This document shows, one piece after another, positions 58,722 through 64,000 of a stretch of DNA of 64,000 nucleotides (positions are counted from its first letter, which is position 1; every line of letters begins with the position of its first letter). The DNA is from Catenulispora pinisilvae (lineage in GTDB: Bacteria; Actinomycetota; Actinomycetes; Streptomycetales; Catenulisporaceae), in assembly GCF_015356865.1 (NCBI RefSeq), contig NZ_JAAFZA010000001.1:3-64002 (forward strand). Reading direction: 5' to 3'. The translations under genes and the position numbers were made by a program. Below the pieces are notes generated by a model. The model did not search any database, had not been told where the DNA came from, and worked only from the letters and a program-made list of their open reading frames with translations.

Positions 58722-61700
58722 GTGGTGTATCGCTCGGGTATACCCGCCGGCAAAGGATTCGAAACATTGTTCGACACGCAGGCCCCGCCTCAGGTCAGCG
58801 GACCCCCGCTGGACCCGGCGCAGCGCCGCGTCGTCGACCATCCCGGCGGGCCGCTGCTGGTGCTGGCCGGACCGGGGACCGGCAAGACGCACACGTTGGT
58901 CGAAGCCGTCATCGCCAAAACCGACCCCGATCGCGCGGCCCTTCGCCCCGACCAGGTCCTGATCCTCACCTTCAGCCGCAAGGCGGCCTCGGAGCTGCGT
59001 GACCGCATCGGCCGCCGGCTGCCGATGTCCGGCGTCGCGCCGCTGGCGACCACGTTCCACTCCTTTTGTTACGCACTGGTCCGCCGCTTCCAGGACCCCG
59101 AGCTGTTCACCGAGCCGATCCGGCTGCTGTCCGGCCCCGAGCAGGACGTGTTCGTCCGTGACCTCGTCTCCGGCAGCATCGATGTCGGGATAGGCGGTGG
59201 CGCGCTCGGCGAGCGGATCCAGTGGCCGCAGGATCTGCGGGCCGCGCTGGCCACCCGCGGATTCGCCGAGGAGTTGCGGACCGTGCTGTCCCGGGCCCGG
59301 GAGCTGGGTCTGGACCCGACCGAGCTGGCCCAGGCCGCGCGCCGGGCCGACCGCGGCGACTGGTACGCCGCCTCCGCGTTCTTCGAGGAGTACCTGGACG
59401 TGCTCGACGTCCAGGGCGTCCTGGACTACGGCGAGCTGGTGCACCGCGCGGTGCTGCTGGCCGGGCAGGAGGACGTGCGCCGCGAACTGCGCCACGACTT
59501 CCGCGCGGTGTTCGTGGACGAATACCAGGACACCGACCCGTCCCAGGTGCGGCTGTTGGAGGCGCTGGCCGGGGACGGCGCCGACCTGGTGGTCTTCGGC
59601 GACCCGGACCAGTCGATCTACCAGTTCCGCGGCGCCGACGTGCGGGGCATCCTGGACTTCCCCGAGGCGTTCCGGAACATGGACGGGACCCCGGCCGACA
59701 CCGCGGTGCTGCGCACCTCCCGCCGCTGCGGCCCCGCGCTGCTGAAGGCCTCGCGCGAGCTGACCCGGCGCATGCCGATCCCGTTGCTGCCGGTCGAGAA
59801 GGTGCGCGAGCACCGCGACTTGGCGGCGGAAGGGCCGGTGGTCGACGGCCAGCCGATCGAGGGCTCGCTCCAGGTCTTCACCTTCCCGACCCCGAACACC
59901 GAGCTGGACAACATCGTCGACCTGGTGCGGCGCGCGCATCTCGAGGACGGCATCCCGTGGGACGAGATCGCCGTGCTGGTCCGCTCCGCGACCCGGTCGA
60001 TCCCGGCGCTGCGGCGCGCGCTGATCACGGCCGGGGTGCCGGTCGACACCTCAGGCGACGAACTGCCGCTGGCCGCCGAGCCCTCGGTCTCGGTGCTGTT
60101 GCAGGCGTTGCGGGTCGCGGACAACGAGGAGGCGTTGACGCCGGACGTCGCGCGTTCGCTGCTGTCCGGGCCGCTCGGCGGCATGGACGCGTTCGAACTC
60201 CGCAAGCTCGCCCGGGCACTGCGCGCTGAGGAGCGCTTAGCGAATCAGAACGCTGTCGCGCCGGAGCCCCGGGAGATCACTGACGCGACGGTCACCGGCG
60301 TCCGCCCCAGCGAGGTCCTGCTCCGCGAAGCTCTCGCCGAGCCCGCGCGCCTGATCGCCATGGAAGAGGACGTCGCGCGTCCGGCCTACCAACTCGGCAT
60401 GCTTCTGCTCCGCACCCGCCAGATACTGCGCGGCGGCGGTTCGGTCGAGCAGGCGCTGTGGGAGCTGTGGAGCGCCACCAAGTGGCCGGAGCGCCTGGAA
60501 CGCACCGCACAGCGCGGCGGCAACACCGGCCGCTCGGCCGACCGCGACCTGGACGCGGTCTGCGTCCTCTTCGACTACGCCGCCCGCGCCGAGGACCGCG
60601 CGACCGGCCGGGGCGTCCGCAACTTCATAGCCGATCTGGAAGCCCAGGAGCTGGCCGGCGACTCGATGGCCGCGCAGTCCTCGCGCGGCGGCGCGGTGCG
60701 CTTGATGAGTGCGCACAAGTCCAAGGGCCTCCAGTGGCGCTTCGTCATCGTCGCCGGGGTCCAGGACGGCCTGTGGCCGGACCTGCGGCTGCGCGGTTCG
60801 CTGCTCCAGGCCGACCTGATCGGCCGCAACGGCCTGCGGTCGATGGAGGAGATCCCGACCGCGGCGACGCTCCTCGCCGAGGAACGCCGGCTCTTCTACG
60901 TCGCCGCCACCCGCGCGCGCGAGCGGCTGGTGGTCACCGCCGTCGACAGCGCCCTGATCGGCGACGACGCCGCGGCCGAGTCGCCCTCGCGGTTCGTGGA
61001 CGAACTCGGCGTCGACGTGCAGCCGCTGCCCGGCCTGCGCAAGCGCGCGCTGGCGATCCCGGCCCTGGTCGCCGACCTGCGCCGGGTCCTGACCGACCCG
61101 AAGAGCTCCGACCAGCTGCGCCAGGCCGCCGCCGAACGGCTGGCCCGGCTGGCCGACTCCCAGGCCAACGACGGCCGGCCGCTGGTGCCGTCCGCGCATC
61201 CGGACAAGTGGTGGGGCCTGGTCGAGGAGACCGACTCCGAGCAGCCGGTCCGCGACCCGGCCAAGCCGCTGCTGCTGTCGGCCAGCCAGGTCGCGGCCAT
61301 AGACGAGTGCTCGCTGCGCTGGTTCCTGGACCACGAGGCCGCCGCGCACGAGCAGAAGACGGTCGCGCTGGGCTTCGGCAACGTGGTGCACGTGCTGGCC
61401 GACGAGGTGGCCAAGGGCGACACCCCGGCCCGGCTGGACGTGCTGATGGAGCGGCTGGACCGGGTCTGGGACCGGCTGTCGTTCGAGGCGCAGTGGCAGT
61501 CGCCGCAGCAGAAGGAGGAGGCGCGCGCCGCGCTGGAGCGGTTCCTGGCCTGGCACGTCACCGACCGCGGCCGGCTGCTGCACTCCTCGGAGCAGGACTT
61601 CGATGTGCGGCTCGACGTCGAGGGCTTCGACCTGCGCATCCGCGGCTCCTTCGACCGGGTGGAGACCGACGAGGCCGGGCTGACCTACGTGGTCGACTTC

Positions 61701-62045
61701 AAGACCGGCAAGAACGTGCCGACCAAGAGCGAGGCCCAGGAGCACCCGCAGCTCGCGGTCTACCAGCTGGTGGTGCGCGAGGGCGCGATACAGGGTGTCT
61801 CGAACGAGTCCGGCGGCGCCGAGCTGGTGTTCCTGCGCGAGGGCGATTCGGCCGGGCTGCCCAAGACCGCCGAGCAGGACCCCTCGCTGGAGCAGCCCGG
61901 CGAGACCCCGATCGAGAAGAAGCTCGCGAAGATGGCGGCGCGGGTCCTGGACGAGAACTTCGCCGCCTACGGCGAGAAGCAGTGCGGCACCTGCGTCTTC
62001 CGTAAGTGCTGCCCCAAACAGCCCGAGGGAAAGCAACTCCTTTGA
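58722..62045 (+). CDS. adnA: Helicase-nuclease AdnA (UvrD motor with C-terminal RecB nuclease)
   Basis: A 1107-residue subunit of the actinobacterial AdnAB DNA-end-resection motor, functional counterpart of RecBCD/AddAB. UvrD-type motor with Walker A GPGTGKTH (~49-57), DEYQDTDPSQ near 266-275 (motif II) and a TREA-like motif VI (YVAATRARERL). The C-terminal PD-(D/E)XK nuclease has GSFDRVETDE and VVDFKTGK (near 989-996) with an AVYQLVV Q/Y helix, and an Fe-S cluster of four Cys (near 862 and 1087-1094, CGTCVFRKCCP). The GTG at 58722 or the next codon could start; GAGG lies upstream. The stop overlaps adnB (TTGA). Confidence 0.94.
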   Translation: MVYRSGIPAGKGFETLFDTQAPPQVSGPPLDPAQRRVVDHPGGPLLVLAGPGTGKTHTLVEAVIAKTDPDRAALRPDQVLILTFSRKAASELRDRIGRRLPMSGVAPLATTFHSFCYALVRRFQDPELFTEPIRLLSGPEQDVFVRDLVSGSIDVGIGGGALGERIQWPQDLRAALATRGFAEELRTVLSRARELGLDPTELAQAARRADRGDWYAASAFFEEYLDVLDVQGVLDYGELVHRAVLLAGQEDVRRELRHDFRAVFVDEYQDTDPSQVRLLEALAGDGADLVVFGDPDQSIYQFRGADVRGILDFPEAFRNMDGTPADTAVLRTSRRCGPALLKASRELTRRMPIPLLPVEKVREHRDLAAEGPVVDGQPIEGSLQVFTFPTPNTELDNIVDLVRRAHLEDGIPWDEIAVLVRSATRSIPALRRALITAGVPVDTSGDELPLAAEPSVSVLLQALRVADNEEALTPDVARSLLSGPLGGMDAFELRKLARALRAEERLANQNAVAPEPREITDATVTGVRPSEVLLREALAEPARLIAMEEDVARPAYQLGMLLLRTRQILRGGGSVEQALWELWSATKWPERLERTAQRGGNTGRSADRDLDAVCVLFDYAARAEDRATGRGVRNFIADLEAQELAGDSMAAQSSRGGAVRLMSAHKSKGLQWRFVIVAGVQDGLWPDLRLRGSLLQADLIGRNGLRSMEEIPTAATLLAEERRLFYVAATRARERLVVTAVDSALIGDDAAAESPSRFVDELGVDVQPLPGLRKRALAIPALVADLRRVLTDPKSSDQLRQAAAERLARLADSQANDGRPLVPSAHPDKWWGLVEETDSEQPVRDPAKPLLLSASQVAAIDECSLRWFLDHEAAAHEQKTVALGFGNVVHVLADEVAKGDTPARLDVLMERLDRVWDRLSFEAQWQSPQQKEEARAALERFLAWHVTDRGRLLHSSEQDFDVRLDVEGFDLRIRGSFDRVETDEAGLTYVVDFKTGKNVPTKSEAQEHPQLAVYQLVVREGAIQGVSNESGGAELVFLREGDSAGLPKTAEQDPSLEQPGETPIEKKLAKMAARVLDENFAAYGEKQCGTCVFRKCCPKQPEGKQLL

Positions 62046-64000
62046 TCCGGGACACCGAAGATCTGAAAGCACTGCTCGGGGTTCCTTATACGGAAGAACA
62101 GCTCGAAGCCATCACGGCTCCGCTGGAGCCGGCGGTCATCGTGGCCGGCGCCGGGTCGGGGAAGACGACCGTCATGGCCGCCCGGGTGGTGTGGCTGGTC
62201 GGGACCGGGCAGGTGGGGCCGCACCAGGTGCTCGGGCTGACCTTCACCAACAAGGCGGCGGCCGAGCTGTCGGAGCGCATCCGCAAAGCCCTGCGAAAGC
62301 TGGAAGACGAAGAACTCGATGACCCGGACTCGGATGTCGAGGAGTCGGTGGGGGAGCCGACCGTCTCGACCTACCACGCCTACGCCGACCGCCTGATCAA
62401 GGAGCACGGCCTGCGCCTGGGCCTGGAGCCCTCCGCGCGGCTGCTCGCCGACGCCACGCGCTACCAGCTCGCGGTCAACGCGGTGCGCGGCCCCAAGGAG
62501 CTGAAGTACTTCAAGGGCAAGGTCGCCGACCTCGCCGACAAGGTGCTGGCCCTGGACGGGGAGCTGTCCGAGCACCTGGTCTCCCCGGAGGCGCTGCGCG
62601 AGCACGAGGAAGCCTTCATCGGGCAGGCCGAATCGTTCCGGGACCCCAGGAACGGCAAGGCGAAGCGCGGCTACACCGACTTCCTGAAGGCCGCCGAGAT
62701 CGCCAGGCAGCGGGTCGAGCTGTCCGAGCTGGTCGAGCGCTACCGGGATCTGAAAGTGCGGCGCGACCTGATCGACTTCGGCGACCAGATGGTGCTCGGC
62801 GCCCGGCTGGCCGAGGAGCGGCCGGAGGTCGGGGCGATCGAGCGCGAGAAGTTCCGGGTGGTGCTGCTCGACGAGTACCAGGACACGTCGGTGGCGCAGC
62901 GCCGGATGCTGGTCGGATTGTTCGGTGGCGGGCATCCGGTGACGGCGGTCGGCGACCCGTGCCAGTCCATCTACGGCTGGCGCGGCGCTTCGGTGGCGAA
63001 CCTCGACGACTTCCCGGACCACTTCGCCAAGCCGGACGGCTCCCGCTCGCGCGGCTACGCGCTGAGCGAGAACCGGCGCAGCGGCGGCCATCTGCTGGAG
63101 TTCGCGAACGTGGTCTCGGACCCGCTGCGGCAACGGCACACCGGGGTGCGGCAGCTGCGGCCGTCGGAGGAGAAGGCGGACAAGGGCTGGACCCGCGTCG
63201 GTCTGACCGAGACCGCCGAGGACGAGGTGAAGTGGGTCGCGCGCATGGTCGCCGACGCGCACTACCGGGGCGGGGTCGCGCTGCGCGAGATCGCGGTGCT
63301 GGTGCGCAAGGGCAACCAGATCCCGCCGCTGTATGAGGAGATGCACGCGCAGGGGCTGCCGGTCGAGGTGGTCGGGCTGTCCGGGCTGGTGCACCTGCCG
63401 GAGGTCGCGGATCTGATCGCGATGCTGGACGTGCTGGACGAGCCGATCGCCAACGCCTCGCTGGTCCGGCTGCTGACCGGGCCGCGCTGGCGGATCGGGG
63501 CGCGGGACCTGGCGCTGCTCGGGATGCGGGCCCGGGAACTGGTGCGGGACCCGGCGGACTTCGCCGACCGGGCCGGCCGGGACCGGCTGGCCGAGGCGGT
63601 CGCCGGCTCGGATCCGACCGAGGTGGTCTCGCTGTCCGACGCGATGGCGGATCCGGGACCCGACCTGGCGTTCTCCGAGCAGGCCCGGGTCCGGTTCGCC
63701 CGGTTCGCCGCCGAGATCCGGATCCTGCGCCGACGGCTGTCGGAGCCGGTCCTGGACGTGCTGCACCGGGTGATCTCGGTGACCGGCCTGGACGTGGAGG
63801 TCGCGGCGTCGCCGAAACTGGTGGCGCAGCGGTCCGCGGAGACGCTGGCGGCTTTCCTGAGCCGGGCCGCCGACTTCCAGGACCTGGAGGGAGACCAGTC
63901 AGTAACCGCTTTCCGTGCCTACCTGAAAGCGGCCGAGCGGCACGAGCGCGGGATCGACGCCTCGCTGCCCTCGCAGGGCGACTCGGTGAAGCTGCTGACC
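62042..64000 (+). CDS. adnB: Helicase-nuclease AdnB, truncated by the window
   Basis: At least 653 residues; the protein continues past the right edge. UvrD-type motor with Walker A GAGSGKTT (~36-43), QVLGLTFTNKAAAELSERIR, LLDEYQDTS (~276, motif II), GDPCQSIYGWRGA (motif III), and the final visible residues SVKLLT leading into motif V. The TTG start overlaps the adnA stop (TTGA), coupling the two. The missing C-terminal part should carry the second RecB nuclease. Confidence 0.92.
   Translation, partial: MIRDTEDLKALLGVPYTEEQLEAITAPLEPAVIVAGAGSGKTTVMAARVVWLVGTGQVGPHQVLGLTFTNKAAAELSERIRKALRKLEDEELDDPDSDVEESVGEPTVSTYHAYADRLIKEHGLRLGLEPSARLLADATRYQLAVNAVRGPKELKYFKGKVADLADKVLALDGELSEHLVSPEALREHEEAFIGQAESFRDPRNGKAKRGYTDFLKAAEIARQRVELSELVERYRDLKVRRDLIDFGDQMVLGARLAEERPEVGAIEREKFRVVLLDEYQDTSVAQRRMLVGLFGGGHPVTAVGDPCQSIYGWRGASVANLDDFPDHFAKPDGSRSRGYALSENRRSGGHLLEFANVVSDPLRQRHTGVRQLRPSEEKADKGWTRVGLTETAEDEVKWVARMVADAHYRGGVALREIAVLVRKGNQIPPLYEEMHAQGLPVEVVGLSGLVHLPEVADLIAMLDVLDEPIANASLVRLLTGPRWRIGARDLALLGMRARELVRDPADFADRAGRDRLAEAVAGSDPTEVVSLSDAMADPGPDLAFSEQARVRFARFAAEIRILRRRLSEPVLDVLHRVISVTGLDVEVAASPKLVAQRSAETLAAFLSRAADFQDLEGDQSVTAFRAYLKAAERHERGIDASLPSQGDSVKLLT

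Overview
This window is high-GC actinobacterial chromosome. The evidence is the strong G/C third-position bias, frequent GTG and TTG starts, coupled start/stop overlaps (ATGA, GTGA, TTGA), and conserved actinobacterial blocks: ftsK with a RodZ-like gene, rimO-pgsA-cinA, DEAD-box helicase with a ferritin-like gene, DUF3107 and moeZ, and adnA-adnB. The order resembles the Streptomyces/Catenulispora lineage. A secreted glutamic (G1-type) peptidase and a genus-level resemblance to Catenulispora are inference only. I saw no rRNA, tRNA, CRISPR array, transposase or prophage.

Layout. 1-1767: an ArsR-like regulator and a small conserved protein. 1979-12052: the ftsK, rodZ-like, rimO, pgsA, cinA block, split between the RodZ-like gene and rimO by a methyltransferase and an MFS-MarR efflux operon. 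12104-19831: a PAP2 protein, an SDR, a two-component system divergent from an ABC exporter, a GNAT and a second MFS exporter. 19916-23964: a sortase with a putative substrate, a lipase-like hydrolase and gabT. 24160-26932: a VirD4/TraG-like ATPase convergent with the G1 peptidase. 27090-29675: a TetR/MFS divergent pair separated by an array of eight copies of one 13-bp operator. 29688-36119: a permease coupled to an APH-type kinase, divergent from a PucR regulator, then a glyoxalase-like protein and an aldehyde dehydrogenase. 36172-43399: an NB-ARC/TPR regulator, an ECF41-type sigma factor with its epimerase target gene and a recognisable cognate promoter, an SDR, a PHP phosphoesterase and a hydrolase. 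43529-50425: housekeeping genes for RNA helicase, ferritin-like protein, stress membrane protein, DUF3107, TetR and MoeZ, plus a DUF3800-like gene. 50569-58580: a flippase fused to a pseudokinase-like domain, an alkyltransferase-like repair protein, and a second two-component system divergent from a MacB-type ABC exporter. 58722-64000: the AdnA and AdnB helicase-nuclease pair; adnB runs off the right edge.

Patterns across the window. At least fourteen genes carry a TANNNT box exactly 6 or 7 nt before the start codon, which fits leaderless transcription and was used here to choose starts. Several stop codons lie in or beside short tandem duplications. The DEAD-box helicase has no ATG, GTG or TTG upstream of its Q motif and apparently starts at ATC. 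The strongest regulatory signals are the TetR operator array, the ECF41 promoter (TGTCACA, 16 nt, CGTC) and a perfect 8+8 palindrome against the -10 of ftsK.
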